From Moringa oleifera (lineage: Eukaryota > Streptophyta > Magnoliopsida > Brassicales > Moringaceae): DNA of 64,000 nucleotides. The translations under genes and the position numbers were made by a program. Location: positions 317,501 through 381,500 of the forward strand of contig JAJFZO010000658.1 in NCBI GenBank assembly GCA_021397835.1, given 5' to 3'. Below are positions 13,073 to 25,814 of this stretch, in pieces (the first letter of the stretch is position 1; each line of letters opens with the position of its first letter). Under the pieces are notes generated by a model that was given only the letters and a program-made list of their open reading frames with translations, made no database searches and was not told the DNA's origin.

Positions 13073-14571
13073 CACCCCCTTAGTAATCCTCCAATACATT
13101 TGTTCCTCTATCAGTTCAAGCATATTGATGCTTGTTTTTTTATTTTTATTTTTTCTACAAACACTTCTCATCACATTTGTAAATCTGTCAATTGTTTATT
13201 TCATTCTTCTAGTTAACTGCATCAAAGAGATGCTTAATGAATTAGTACTCCCAGTGTTAATGAAAATGTGGATTTCTTAAGTTTGCTATTGTTTATTTTG
13301 TTACTATATATGCATCCAAAATCTTTCAAACTATCATTGAAGCGATCGTTCTGAATCTATATTTTTTTCTCCTTCACCAACTTCTGGTGTTTAGTCTCAA
13401 AGATAAGTGTTCTGGGTCTAATAAGATGAGGAGAAGTTCAGCTGTTTATTGGATGTTTAGCATTTTGGAGGGTCTGCATTGATAGAGTGCAAGCTAATGA
13501 ACCAGGTCCTGTTGTGGAAAGCATGTTATAGATGGAGTAGCATTTTGGTGCCTTGCTTACCTAAATTATGTGAATGCTAATCATCTGAAACACGGAGTCT
13601 GAAATTCTTTTCAGCTCTCAGCTTGAGCCTGGTTATATTAAGATGTTGAGCTGAAATTCTACTGAATACAGTGCCATTCTCAAAACTGCCATGCAGAATC
13701 AGGGTAATATGGTTAGCCAGCTTTTGTAATTCATTACTAATGGCTTCTCTTTTCACTCTTTTGATTCAATGGTGAAAATTGAGGTCAATCATCTGCCTTT
13801 GGGTGCTTACATCCTGTATTAAGTTAGAAGTTCGCAGTATGAACCGGGCATAAAAAATATGATGCTTTGGCCATGTCAGAGATGACATGAAACCAATCCG
13901 GTTTGCATTTGAGATGTAAGTGTGATGTTGTATTAAAAGTCACTGAATGGATAAGGTGATTGTGTGGAACTGATCGTGCCTTCATTCATAGCAAACTTCA
14001 GGTGGTTGCCAGAGTTTGTAGAAGTAATGATCAAATTTTGTGATATTAAAGTGTCTTTCCTTTCTGCCATTTCGGAGCAGATTGCATTAGCAGAGAATTC
14101 CATTAGAGAACATATATGCTCCCCAGCTGAGAAAGTTCTGGACTCTCATCATCCTACTTTGTGAAGAAGAAAAAGCATGGATATTGCAGAAGCCATAAGG
14201 AGACATTTCAGAAAAGAGGACAAATATGGTGTAGAGGTTCAGAAGATAACCAGCCTCTGGTCTTTTTCTCCACAAAGAAAACGCAGTGTTCTTCTGGGGA
14301 TACCAAACAAAAAGAAGAAGAAAGAGTAATAAAGATGCCATAATAAAAAGAGTAATAGAGATGCCATAATAATAAAATTGCATGATAATTAATTTGGACA
14401 GGTGTATAAATAAACTAATGCTTCTTCATGTGAATTGCCAAACAGTAACTTTATTTTCTTTTGTACCCTTTAAGGGATAAAAAGAGCCTCGCTTTCTTTG
14501 AGGTCTGACTTGGATTCACAACTAGAATTTTTGAGAGGGGGAGGGGGAGAGAGAGAGAGAGAGCAGGCGAG
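13073..14571. other. Region between Yippee copy 2 and the Cdc14-like gene
   Basis: The 3' UTR of the second Yippee gene occupies the first few hundred bases. The remainder up to about 14450 has ordinary composition but no ORF, splice pattern or protein similarity I can support. The last 120 bases are the leader of the next gene and contain a GA-rich purine tract. Confidence 0.5.
14533..14563 (+). repeat. GA-rich purine tract in the 5' leader of the Cdc14-like gene
   Basis: A GAGGGGGAGGGGGAGAGAGA-type run lies just upstream of the ATG at 14572. Such GA/CT tracts are common in plant 5' leaders; nothing here proves a regulatory role. Confidence 0.7.
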
Positions 14572-17375
14572 ATGTATCTGAAGAAGGCACTGTGGAGCGA
14601 GGGAGTGCCGAAGCAGAGTAATGCCGCTGGGGGTGAAGAATCTGAGGCAGAGGCCGTATCAACGGCGTCAACGGCGGTGGGGGAGCTGGTGAACTCCCTT
14701 AGCAAACAGAGGGTATACCGAGAGTTGACGCTCTCTCTCCGGACTGGCCTTCGTGACGCCCGGGCCGAGTTTTCCTTCCTTCGAGTTCGTGGTCTCCGCT
14801 CCCTCCTCAAATCCCTACGATCGCTCGCACAATCCGATTCCACCATCCACCTCTTCGCCCACACCCAATCCATACCTGATCTCCAAGGTTAAAAGCGCGA
14901 ACCCTATTTCCCTTTTCTTAAAAATGTTCAGATCATAGTATGGCTTTTCTCTTTCCTTCTTTCTTTTCAAATTTATTGGTAATATATTTTAAGGTAAGAA
15001 TCATGAAGTTGCGTGCAGTGGTTCCTGTTCTCTTTCAACATTCACTGAAAGAGACAGAAGATGACAGAGTAACAAGCTTGGATCATATATTCACTGTGGA
15101 ACCCATGAATATAACCAGTCCTTCCACAGATGTGGAAGTTGCGCTTGCGCTTCGAGTTTTGGAGGGTTGTTGTCTGCTGCATCGAGGGAGTACCATTTTA
15201 GCCCATCAGCACAAGGCAATCAAGGTTCCTGTCTACCCCAGGCTTTCTAATTTTTATATTGGAATACTACTTTATTTTTCATTTTTACTACCACATCTTT
15301 GTTCACAGATTTTCTTTCTCTTCAAGTTTCCTGTGATGGGTAAGAGAAATGCATGTGGTGTGATATCAATGAAAAACCTTTACTTCTAAGTTTGATGAAT
15401 GGGAGTGCCAAAAAGCTATCAAATTACCAACTTGAAGTGACACTTCTAAGCTCTTTACCCTGAAAAATCTCCAATTTTTGCCTTTTTCAGGGACCAGGAA
15501 GTATAATTATATCTCCCTCACCCCTTGCATCTTTATTGAATACAGTGATGAACCAAATTAGATTAAATGAATACTATATGAGCAGATATAGAAGATGTGA
15601 ACTGGGAATGGATAATGATGATTAATACACATCAATTTGGAACATTTCAAGAGTGTAGGTATTGTCTCCATAACAATCCAATTAAATAAAATCCTGGTGA
15701 TAACTGAAGCTTGCCTGGGTTGGCTGGCTAACATTTCTGCATATGGTTTTGAATGTAATCTTCAAGTGCTGCGACACTGTAGGTTTTGATGAATATATTA
15801 TCAACTCGTGGAGTACTTGAGCAAGGTGCTTGCTTAGATGCTTTAATCTCAATAATGTTGGATTCGTCAGCCAATCAAATGGTATGTTATCTCTTGTTTG
15901 CCTGATTTCAGATTCCACTGCTGACATCGCTGATACTTTATTCATTGCTGTCCCAATCATCGCAATGCTTCTTGCTTTTAGTTGTATGTATATATTAACA
16001 TTAGTCTATCAACGTCGATTTGATGAGAAGAATCAGGCATACTTAGCTAGCTATGCTTACGTTATCTTCAAAATTCTAAAGATCTATCCACCATGTATTT
16101 TGGGCGCCAGTCAAAGTTATCCCCCCATTTCCATCACATAGGTTTCCCTCTCCATATTAGACCTAGTTCACATAGAAGTTCTTGCAATCATGCAGTCGGG
16201 CTGAGAACTGTACTACAGTGACTACTAGGGTAGAATGATTGACCTAGGGAATAGCCAGAAGGAGATATTTTCAATCTTGAAATTTAGAAGAGATCTTCTC
16301 ATTCCCGATTGTCTTTTGAGTTATGATATCTGTCATATGTTCGTTCTACCTATAACATCTGCATATATTGTTTGTCAATTATTATCTAGGATTTTGAGGC
16401 ATGTGATGGCATTGAGGAAGTTGCAGAGCTCTTAAGAGAAAAACAAGTGGATGAAAATCTCAGGTACTTTTCCTGCTGATTTTTGTCTTTTATGTTCTTG
16501 CATGGGACATGTTAAATAGTGACCTTTTAAAGTGTAACTTCATTTTTGCCTTGTTGATTGTGTCTCTGATGATAAGCTCATAATAGTGATTTCCATCTTA
16601 GTGACCCAACTCTTGACTGTGAATCTTTGCTGCTATGTATTATGGCTTCTTCTTCGTGGCTTCCTCCCCTCTTCCCCTTTCCAAGAGTTTCATTTGGAGG
16701 ACATAACACATCTTCTTCCATGCTTCAGTAACCATGGAAAATCATGTAGGAGTATCTGTCATTTTGGCTTGCCTTATTACCCAATGGCAGCCACATCCCT
16801 GTAGCTTTTCTCACTTATTTTACTGACAATTCACAATCCATATCCTGAGGTTAGGTAGTTTCAGCTGGAGTCTTTTGCTGCTCCCTCTGTCCAGATTAGA
16901 TACGGAAGAAGAGAAAGGTTCTTCTTCTATGCTCTTGTTCATTTCTTACTATATCCAATAAGGTAGAACTAAAACCTAAATGAGATTTTACCTGCTGACT
17001 CTGTAGATAGTCATAACCTTTATGGGGCAGTCTCCTTTCCAGGTTTAAACTTGGGTGTTCCCCTTTTCAGCACCACTCATATTTTGATTCTTCAAGGCCG
17101 AGTCCTACTCAGCATTTACTGATAAAGAATCATACTTCCCGCTGATTAGGTTGAAATGTGGAGAGTTCTTACTTCTACTTATTGGGCATGTAAATGGGAG
17201 AGAGAGACCTCCTATGGCAACCATACATGAAGACATAAGGCGACTTCTGGGTGAAAAATCTGCTTCCTTGATTTGGGCAGCAAGTCAATTTGGCTCAACC
17301 CTCGATCCAGAGCAAAGACTGACAGCTCTGCACATTCAGGCTCGCAGGGTTCTTGAGTCAGTGGACTTATACTGA
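14572..17375 (+). CDS. Cdc14 SIN-component family protein (ARM-like)
   Basis: Five exons: 14572-14887, 15019-15224, 15783-15881, 16390-16463 and 17150-17375. All are GT-AG with matching phases, giving 921 nt (306 residues). After an N-terminal part unique to plants, residues from about 105 onward show the family pattern: ALRVLEGCCLLHRGS, a helical block around LEQGACLDALISIMLDSSA, then DFEACDGIEEVAELLREKQV and LKCGEFLLLLIGHV. This matches the family founded by fission yeast Cdc14, the partner of the Sid1 kinase in the septation initiation network (not the Cdc14 phosphatase). Plant members are mostly uncharacterised; a role in cell division is extrapolation. The C-terminus carries a Gly/Glu segment RLLGEKSASLIWAASQFGST. 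Convergent with the PPR gene. The assignment rests on motif recall. Confidence 0.78.
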
Positions 17376-17686
17376 GTCTTAGTACAGAGTCTCTTTCTCA
17401 ACATTGCTGCTGCTTATATGCATTTTGATTGTAGAATCTCTTTCCCAACATTGCTGCTGCTTATATGCATTTTGATTGTAGAATCTCTTTCTCAACATTG
17501 CTGCTGCTTATACGCAATTTTCCACATGTTGATTGGACAGTGGAGAAAATAGGTATGTAGGCATTCTTCTGTTGTTTGTTAATAACTTTTTTGTTTCTTA
17601 GTAACTGTTAGTTTTCAGGTGAGACTCTTAGTCACTAATTACTTTATTCTGTAAAGAAAAGATATACAATGCAGAGAAAGTTTGTG
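17376..17686. other. Convergent 3' region between the Cdc14-like and PPR genes
   Basis: These 311 bases hold the 3' UTRs of both converging genes. A 47-bp tandem repeat lies in the Cdc14-like 3' end. The two transcripts may overlap here. Confidence 0.6.
17389..17515 (+). repeat. 47-bp tandem repeat, about 2.7 copies, in the 3' UTR of the Cdc14-like gene
   Basis: The unit TCTCTTTCTCAACATTGCTG... recurs three times at 47-bp spacing, the third copy cut short and diverging after CTTATACGCA. Copies differ at only one or two positions. The repeat starts a few bases after the stop codon, so it should be transcribed in the 3' UTR. Confidence 0.9.
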
Positions 17687-20290
17687 TCACAAGACAATTT
17701 CAGACCATGTTTTCATGTGAAGGGTTAAATTTTCCAAAGTAGCATAAATTTCTTCACTTCTTTGGTGAGATCTATCAGAAGCAAGGAAAACATGAACCTC
17801 CTTTCTATCCTCCATCCAACTGCATCCTGGACTCTTCTGCAGTCCTCTAACCTTCATCTTCTGTCTTGTTTTTGCCAGATCAGACCACCTCCCAGCATAG
17901 GCATATAAATTTGCCAGTAGAACGTAGTTGCCAGCATCATCTGGTTCCAACTTTATGAGCCTATTTGCTGCTATTTCTCCTATCTCAACATCACCATGAG
18001 TAACACAGCTTCCGAGCAAAGTACCCCAGATCACCGAGTCAGATTCTATGGGAGCATTATTGATTAGCTCATAAGCTTCATTAAGCTGGCCTCGACGACT
18101 TAGTAGATCCACCATGCATGTATAGTGTTTCAAGGTTGGTTTCACATTGTAATATCCCATCAAATCAAAGAACTTACGTCCCATCTCAATTGACCCAGTA
18201 TGAACACATGAAGAAAGAACAGAGAGGAAACTCACATGGTCTGGTCTAAACCCACTGTTCAATATTGTTTGAAAGAGAGCAATTCCTTCTTCGCCATGTC
18301 CATGCATGACATACGCTGTGAGCATAGCATTGTGAGCAACCAAATTAAGGTTTAATATCCTGTTATAAGCAAGGACTGCATACTTCATGCTTCCACATTT
18401 TGCATACATGTCTACAAGGGCTGCTCCCACATAAACATCAGAGTCATATCCACATCTCATAGAATGTGCATGAACTTGCTTGCCTCTTTCAATCGTGACT
18501 AACTTTGAGCAAGCAGATAGAATTAGCCCTGCTGTGTAAATATCAGGCTGCGCATTTGAAGTCTGCATTTCTGAGAACAACTGAATTGCTGTTTCCTGAT
18601 GATCATTTTCCACATGACCCGCAATGATGCCATTCCAAGTATAAGTATTTGGCTCGAAACCATCTTCTTTCATTTTACTGAGTAGATTTTGAATATCTTC
18701 AATTTGATTGCAGCGGGAATAGCCAGAGATCAGAGCATTCCATGTTGCTATGTCCCTTTCTGCCACTTCCTCGAAAGCCATTTGAGCTGCTACTAGGTCT
18801 TGACATTTACAGTACATTTCTACCAAAGCCCCGCCCACAAATGTATCAGATTGCAGACCTCTAGCAATGGCATAGGAGTGTATCTCCTTCCCCAATCTCC
18901 GAGAAGCGGTATCAGCACAAGCAGTGAGAGCACTCCCTAATGTGAAAGAATTGGGTTCAATCCCATCTTCAATCAGCATAATCCTGTACATGCTCAAAGC
19001 TTCATCAAACATGAAGTTGTCTACGAATCCAGTTATCATTGCATTCCATGAAACTACATCCTTCTTGATACCCAGTAGCTCCATCTGATAGAATAGTTCC
19101 TTGGCTTTGGAGATATCACCATTCTCACAGTACCCAACAATCATCGTATTGCAGGAGATTGCATGTTTCACAGAGAAGTTGAAAAATAACTTGAAAGCAC
19201 TTCCCATATCAGCACACCTCCTGTACACATCAAGCAATCCATTAACCATAATAGGGTTAGACATGAATCCATGTCTGGTTATATAACCATGGAATTCTTT
19301 GCCCAGGTTTAGCTTCTTCAGTCTAGCACAAGCAGGAAGAACACTAGCCAGAGTTCTTGCAGTGGGTTCCAGCCCTTGTTCTTGCATTCTAAGCAGCAAC
19401 TCAATGGCTTCCTTATCATAACAATTCTGTGCAAAACCTCCTATGACAGCACTCCATGAAACGAGGTTGGGTGCTGCTAAATTGTCCGACGAAGTCATTC
19501 TTTCTATGATGTCCAATGCCTCATAAACCATGCCATTAGCAGCACAAGCTGTGACAATAGAATTCCATGACACAAGATCCTTTTTAGGCATTGTTACTAA
19601 AATCTTCTTGGCATCATCTAAGCTTCCACATTTCCCATACATAGCTATCAAAGCATTACCCACATATATGTTCGAAGCAAACTGAGACTTGATGACAATC
19701 CCATGTAACTGTCTTCCTAGTTCTAGCTCATCAACGCAGCTACAAATCTTAAAAGCTTGAGGAAACACAAAGAACTCCCATGGAATACCATCGTATTGTA
19801 GCTCTTGAAAGAGTGACAAAGCTTGTTGGAAGAGTTCATGATCTACATACAAACTAAGCATAGCTGTCCAAGCATACAAATTCCTATGCGGCATTATATC
19901 AAACAATGAGTGTGCGTCCTCCAAACAGCCGCACCTGGCATACATTTGGAGCAGCTTTGTTTCCACAAACTGGAGCCCGTGAAAGCCAGTTTTGAGAGTG
20001 TGGGCGTGTATCTGCTTCCCCAATTCTGGGCTCGTGCAATATTCAAGAAGAGAAGCATATGTGCTTGAATTTATCGGTTTATCGAATAGGGAAAGGTGGG
20101 CCTGGTCAGTTGGTGATGGAGAAATGCCTTGGCATAGGTGCCTCCTCCACTTTTGTCCTTGAAAGGAAAGGCTAGTGGACTTGTTAGAAGCATTATCGTT
20201 AGAATCATGGTTCACTGGTAATGGCGGTAGGTGAGAGATGGGCTCCCAGAGGCGTGCGTGCATTTTATGAGTATGGGTGGAAAGAGTCAA
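17687..20290 (-). CDS. Pentatricopeptide repeat protein, PLS class with E/E+ C-terminus
   Basis: A single uninterrupted frame of 867 codons, as expected for mostly intronless plant PPR genes. The first roughly 60 residues are basic and Ser-rich and look like an organelle targeting peptide; an alternative start is Met10. From about residue 75 to 780 there are repeated PPR units of P, L and S lengths, recognisable by recurring blocks such as [60 protein letters not shown] and [20 protein letters not shown]. The C-terminus has an E-like region ([14 protein letters not shown]) and the E+ motif [15 protein letters not shown], but no DYW deaminase. PLS-E+ proteins typically specify C-to-U RNA editing sites in plastids or mitochondria, recruiting a deaminase in trans. 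The target RNA cannot be read off here. It converges on the Cdc14-like gene 311 bp away. Confidence 0.95.
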   Translation of the reverse strand: MTLSTHTHKMHARLWEPISHLPPLPVNHDSNDNASNKSTSLSFQGQKWRRHLCQGISPSPTDQAHLSLFDKPINSSTYASLLEYCTSPELGKQIHAHTLKTGFHGLQFVETKLLQMYARCGCLEDAHSLFDIMPHRNLYAWTAMLSLYVDHELFQQALSLFQELQYDGIPWEFFVFPQAFKICSCVDELELGRQLHGIVIKSQFASNIYVGNALIAMYGKCGSLDDAKKILVTMPKKDLVSWNSIVTACAANGMVYEALDIIERMTSSDNLAAPNLVSWSAVIGGFAQNCYDKEAIELLLRMQEQGLEPTARTLASVLPACARLKKLNLGKEFHGYITRHGFMSNPIMVNGLLDVYRRCADMGSAFKLFFNFSVKHAISCNTMIVGYCENGDISKAKELFYQMELLGIKKDVVSWNAMITGFVDNFMFDEALSMYRIMLIEDGIEPNSFTLGSALTACADTASRRLGKEIHSYAIARGLQSDTFVGGALVEMYCKCQDLVAAQMAFEEVAERDIATWNALISGYSRCNQIEDIQNLLSKMKEDGFEPNTYTWNGIIAGHVENDHQETAIQLFSEMQTSNAQPDIYTAGLILSACSKLVTIERGKQVHAHSMRCGYDSDVYVGAALVDMYAKCGSMKYAVLAYNRILNLNLVAHNAMLTAYVMHGHGEEGIALFQTILNSGFRPDHVSFLSVLSSCVHTGSIEMGRKFFDLMGYYNVKPTLKHYTCMVDLLSRRGQLNEAYELINNAPIESDSVIWGTLLGSCVTHGDVEIGEIAANRLIKLEPDDAGNYVLLANLYAYAGRWSDLAKTRQKMKVRGLQKSPGCSWMEDRKEVHVFLASDRSHQRSEEIYATLENLTLHMKTWSEIVL

Positions 20291-22849
20291 ACGATGGCAT
20301 GCATAGAAGTCGGCAGCATGCGTCTCTCACAAGCTAAGGACCAGAGTAGACTTCAAAGAAATAACTTCACACTTACTGCCAAAACCAGTCACCTACAGAG
20401 AATTACAGAAGATACCCAACAAATATCTAACTGGATCTTGTTCTTAAGGTTCTCTCTTCGTTTTCTCCTTCTTTGCTTCAACGCATTCCTGGGTCCACGC
20501 ACAGAAGTATGGTCTGAGACCCAAGATTCATAAATTTCTTTCTCTGTGGTGACTGTGAGTGCAGCAGACAGCCATACTATGACTTTATGCTAGTTTCATT
20601 GGTGAAAGATGCTTAGATATCATTGATGTACGTAATCATGAAGGTCATGATGACCACACGTACAATTATTAGGAACACGATTTTGCTTCTCCAACTATTA
20701 TCTGCCTTCAACTTCATTTAAATTACTCTGTCGAGTCTGCTTTCAGTTCTTTTACCACCGATCGCCAACAGTCTAAAAAGTTAGCAAAATGATGGCTTCA
20801 TTCCTTCTGCAATTACCACACGTCACACTCTTTTCTCGAGAAAATGAGGAATGTTAAGACATTGAAGCCATGCGTTGCTTCATCTTAAATTGTCCTTTTA
20901 TTTTCTGCTCTGTTTTCTGGGCGTTTTGATCAGTTGTCACGATTAAATGCTCGTAAAGGACATGTGGCTCCATTTCTGGACTGAATGCCAAAACGCCTGT
21001 TTACTTAAACAGGGCGTCATATATAATAATTACAACCTTCTTTCGCAAAGCCTCATGGAGTTTTGGACTTATCTTCCATGGAAATGAAAATCAATGAACT
21101 TCTGTGACAGAATTTCAACAAAAGATATTCTGAAACAATACCACAAACTGCAAACAGCAGCTGGTTTTTTAGCCATAAAAGAATCAGTAAATAGGCTGTA
21201 ATAGCTGTTCACATTAAAAGTTCTGGTTTTTGACTAATTGGAAGGGGTTGCCTCCCCATGAACGCTAATCCAATCAGAAAGAGGAAAAAGGAAGAAAACA
21301 TGAATCTTTTAAGTATCACCGACAGTCTAGATTGGTGATATCCAGTGTGGGTCTTGAAAATCTTTCTCCGTCTCATTTGACATATTGGGATGAACAAAGG
21401 AAAAACTATGCTAAGAGAAGATTAATAGTGGTGACACCCATTTTGGCAAAGAAATGGACTCCCACTATGGAGTGGTGCACCTCAATTCACGGCTTTAACA
21501 CACCTCTTATTATTATTCTATGTTTGGAAGGGAGAAAAATGGGACCAAATAGAAAGAGAAAGTGAGGCATTTTGACATTTATCCCTATTTGGGATAATTT
21601 TAATCAGAGAAGGAATATGAAGAAACCGTAGCTTCGAAATTGCATTAATCTATTTCTATATATAACTACACATGTTATACGTATTAAATGAAATGATCCA
21701 TGTCCATTGAGGATTTACTGGCACAGGAACAAAGGGGAATGTTTGTGGGAGCGGAGTAGATTACCAAGAGAGTATTAATGGTGGGCATTGCCTCATTGGC
21801 GAAGCTAAAGCTTTCTCTCTCTTTAAATATAAAAATAGTAAAAGAAAGAACATAGATGTATGGTGAGCAATGATCGTTCATGGAAACTGAGCATGTGGTG
21901 ATGATGCAGCCCAACCCTTCAAATACTGAGTAGCTACAAAAAGAAACCAATTGGAGAAGTTTCTACTTGATTAATAAATTGGGTTTTGATTTGTTTATAC
22001 AGAAAGATGGACGTGGTGCATAGCATGTGAAAGTAAGGATGATGGGTCATACCTAGTCATCCCAAGGGGTTATTCTCTTGAAGATCCTACTTGCTGCCGC
22101 CCGGAAGGTTGCTTTAATCGAGTGAAAGAATCTCAAAAACCCAGATGGTGCTGATAAGACCCAACACTTGGGACCTGTTGGCAACTAAAAAGAAGAAAGA
22201 AAGAAAGAAAGAGAGACAGACAGACAGAGAGAAGGAAAAAAAAAAAGTTTTTTCTTGGCTGCCAAGGATTGACTACCATCATTGCAACGCACTTCGACCC
22301 CTCAAGGAAATGAACCAAGAATCTAAACATAATTAAGATTGATATAAACAAACCAAGTTATTAAAACAGTCATTCTGTCCATGATCAACAATATGTAACA
22401 TTATTATTCCTAGCATAGAAAGGACAAACAATGTTGAGTGACCATTCACCAGTGAAGACTCAGACTCTCATAGGCATAGCTGATATATTTGCAGTGCCCA
22501 ATGAGGAGGTTAAGCTTCTCTTCTAGGTGAAGCCCTAAAAGGGGAGGTGTATGGAGCTTCTTGTGGTCTATCTTTGCACATCATTCCAGGACAACCCTTC
22601 TGAAGCTATAACCTAAAATAAGCTTCAAATATTCACATATATCAGAAGAGTAAAGAGAGATTATGGCAGCAGAAGTAAAGAGAAGTGGTACTAAAGGCAA
22701 AGATGGAAAAAGAATAAGAAAAAAAGAAGAGGAACCCATGTACCCTATCTGTGACTGTTAGCTCCAATCAAATTCCGAACAAGTAACCCAGCAGGTAAAA
22801 GGAAAACAAATACATAACACCAAATACATAACACCAACTTTCATCTGGT
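20291..22849. other. Intergenic region between the PPR and Dof genes
   Basis: The first few hundred bases are the PPR promoter side; the last few hundred next to 22849 are the probable 3' UTR of the Dof gene (minus strand). Short ORFs in between have no recognisable similarity. A purine-rich GAAA/GACA microsatellite is at about 22190-22246. I see no RNA gene or mobile element. Confidence 0.5.
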
Positions 22850-24037
22850 TCACCAAGATCCTCCACCCAGCATACCACTCCAATATCCACCACTGGAATC
22901 TCCTTGTCCTCTATTTTGCTCAATGTCATTGCTTGTAGGGATAGACTTTATGTCCTCTACAGGAAACAAAAGCCTTGCACCACTCTCATGTAGTCCTTGA
23001 AGGCTACCATACCCACTTTCAAACCCATCTAGGGGAAAATTGAGAGTTGGTTTCAGTTCTTGCAATGTAAACCCACTTGAATATATTGCATTAGAACCAG
23101 TAACCGGCATCTGCCTCAATGAACTCATCAAACCTGGGGAGGTAATTCCAGTCTTGAGAAGCTCCATTGCAGTAAGGTTAGATGAAGCTGCTGAAGAGGC
23201 AGGGTTTTGGTGGTAGCTTTTGTTGTCAGCAGCACCATAGGGTACTTCAACAAACTTGGGTAAGTCGTAGTCCTGATCAGTTGGAGGATAAGCGAGGTTG
23301 AGATCTTGGCCTTCATGGATCTTAGGGTTTTGGGAAGCTGTCTGAGGCAAACTCGGTGTCTGTGAGGACAGATCAGGAAGCTTTCTTGATGAAGCGGGTG
23401 ATGATGTTGAAGAAGACAAAGTTGATCTCTTGTTCTTCCTAGAGCCGCCTCCGACAGGAACGTTTCTTAGAGACCCACCTTCGGTCCAATATCTTCTGCA
23501 AGTCTTGCAAAAGTATCTGGGCTGAGAGAGGCTGTAGTTGTTGTAATAACAAAACTTGGTGTTGGTTGAATTGCAGCGAGGGCAGTTGAGGGCTTGATCC
23601 TTTTGAGGCCTTGCTCTCCTCTCTGACAAAGGTCTTGAGCCTTCCATGGGTTTAGCCACCCCAGTTCCCTGAAAATTAAGAAAAGCAAAAGGCAAAAAGA
23701 GAAAAGACAGAAAAAAGCCATGACTTCATGATCAAAACAAAAGCGTTTGTCGCTCACAAAAATCGTGGACAAAGATTGAAGAAAAAGAAAGTAAAAAGCA
23801 AACAAACAAGACAAAGAAAACAAGCTGAGAGAGCGGCTTTACACTTTGGGAGGATATATTACAACAGCAATAAAAACAAATCATATTAATAACTTTTTTC
23901 TTCTGTAGAGGGGCTTTATCATCAGATGGTGGAAAAGCAAAGGAGAAAAGAAGTGCAGTACTTTCAAGAACAGATGAAAGATCTTTAACGACAGCAACAT
24001 AAACTCAGATATTAGTGGGGGCTCAACCTCACAACAC

Positions 24038-24084
<47 letters not shown>

Positions 24085-24259
24085 GAAAAGGTAAAAACTT
24101 TATAGCAAGGCATGCAATTCCGAAACCCCAAAGCTTAATATTCTAGTTAAATAGGCTAGAAAATCACACCAAGAAAGGAAAAGAAAAGCTCATGATTTCA
24201 GTAGTAGAAAAAGAAAGAGGGTGTGTTTATACCTGCGGCCACTGAGCAGTAGTATCCAT
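22850..24259 (-). CDS. Dof-type zinc-finger transcription factor
   Basis: Two exons: 24233-24259 (nine codons, MDTTAQWPQ) and 22850-23668, joined across a 564-bp intron with GTATAA donor and TTTTCAG acceptor, phase 0. The protein has 281 residues. The tiny first exon followed by [10 protein letters not shown]... is the usual layout of one Dof subgroup. The Dof finger begins near residue 30: [20 protein letters not shown] followed by [13 protein letters not shown], the Cx2Cx21Cx2C zinc module, and then the basic block [10 protein letters not shown]. It should bind AAAG-core sites in promoters. The C-terminal part is Ser/Gly/Asn-rich with a terminal [13 protein letters not shown] motif. The next ATG upstream in the second exon frame (23695) belongs to the intron and would wrongly add MPFAFLNFQ. 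Closest remembered relatives are the DOF4.6-like group. Confidence 0.93.
24041..24083. repeat. (AT)21 microsatellite in the Dof intron
   Basis: An uninterrupted AT dinucleotide run of about 43 bases lies inside the single intron of the Dof gene. It is probably polymorphic and has no coding potential. Confidence 0.95.
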
Positions 24260-25764
24260 GGATTAAGAGGGAGAAAAAGGAAGAGGAAAGGGTATGGAGT
24301 GTTCTTCAAAGAGAGGAAAATCACCTACTTTTCTATCAGCAGGTCTTCGCGCTAGATGGGATGGAAGACCTTGACATGGTAATTGCGGTGGTTCCATGTG
24401 TAGGACTCCGATATGAGAGAGAGAGACAGAGAGAGATGGCAACAACAGGGGCAAAAGCGTCCTTATGTTGACATTTCATTATCATAATAATATTTGGGAT
24501 ATTTGTGTACATGCACACATCTCAGTTTGACCATTTTTTTATTAGTACAGACACACACATATCCAACTGATTAATGCCCATTAGTCAATCTTATTCTTTG
24601 TTGCATGTGCACTGTTCACTTTACTCGGTTCTTCCCCGGCCAGAGATTGTAGAAGGAAAGCATCATTCCTCCCTCTCCCTTTGCATGCTAAGTTTGATGA
24701 GTTGTTGGGTTTAGTCTGCAAGCCCTAAATTTAAGACATTATATATATAGCAAGCATGGTCAAACGACGCATGTCTTCCAACCCAAAATAGCATTAATTC
24801 TTTCTCTTTCTTCTTTAATGGTTTCTTTTCTTTTCTTGTAAGACGAAGTGGGTCTCACTTGTTAAATCTGACCGAGCAAACACAGCAACAGTACAGGAGA
24901 AAAACAAAAGGTGAGTGGTGCTGAAGAAGAAGAAGATGATACACACTGATACTGCAATGCTACCACCACAATTATTACAGAAATTACACCTTCTGGACTC
25001 ATTTCAGACACAAAAGTACAGGCAAAGAGAATATATTAAAGTACTGTTTTACCGTATGAAATGATAAGTTTATGTCAAAATTAAGCAGTCGATTCACTTG
25101 TTAAGTGGATACACATAATTAAGCTTATCCTCAATTAAGCATTGTATGTGTATATAAATTATTATATCTAGAGCCCGTGGCAGAGAACAGTGGGACCCAC
25201 AAAATACATAGAGTTCAGTAGATAACGAAACGTGTCCATGGCGTAAGAGAGAGTGGGAGAATATGTAGGTCTGCTCAAGAAAGCTTCACCGTGGAACGTG
25301 CCTCCCTATCGAATGTGCCACCACCGTTTGATGCAAACGACGAATGGCTGCTCATCGCCCGTGCCCTCCTGCTTGTGCGTCACACGTCAGCAATACCCAC
25401 CCACCCGTGAATTTTGATCACCTGGCTGTGGCCCTACGCCAACCATGTAGTCCCTCCTCCAAATTCTTCCACCAAATGGAAATTTCAGTATAATAAAACT
25501 TTCCCGGTTTTGTTTACTTTTTTCTTTTTTTAAGAAAATAATGTTAATGTGATATCAACCCAGAGGCTGATCAGAGCGAGGGGTGGCCTCGATCAACTTC
25601 TAACGTCAACGTGATATGATAGGTGGGGAAGCGGTGGGATCACATCATGGGACCCACGGTAGACGTGTGGCCTATAGAAGAAGATAGATGACGACCGCCT
25701 TGGGCAGCTTGCACTTCAATTCAATTCTGCAATTCTGCGGGCTGCAATCAATCTGAAAACCAGT

Positions 25765-25814
25765 CACGTGGAGCACATGCATACACGAGGAGGGTTAGTC
25801 ACGTGTGGCACGTG
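25765..25814. promoter_or_regulatory. Cluster of three CACGTG G-box elements
   Basis: Palindromic CACGTG occurs at 25765-25770, 25800-25805 and 25809-25814, three perfect copies in 50 bases. In plants this core is bound by bZIP and bHLH factors and underlies ABA-, light- and stress-responsive elements. The nearest start codon is the Dof ATG, about 1.5 kb away. Function is inferred only from motif density. Confidence 0.45.

Noticed and set aside
14451..14873. 140-codon minus-strand ORF
   Set aside because: Antisense to the first exon and GA-rich leader of the Cdc14-like gene; Arg/Ser-rich low complexity.
14940..15389. 149-codon plus-strand ORF
   Set aside because: Its middle is the real second exon of the Cdc14-like gene; both ends are intron sequence.
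15830..16141. ORF with a hydrophobic stretch in a Cdc14-like gene intron
   Set aside because: Lies in intron 3, begins out of frame within exon 3, and has no similarity.
20231..20533. 100-codon plus-strand ORF at the PPR start
   Set aside because: Antisense overlap of the PPR N-terminus without similarity to a known protein.
23128..23823. Alternative minus-strand ORFs over the Dof gene
   Set aside because: Other reading frames of the Dof coding exon and its intron.
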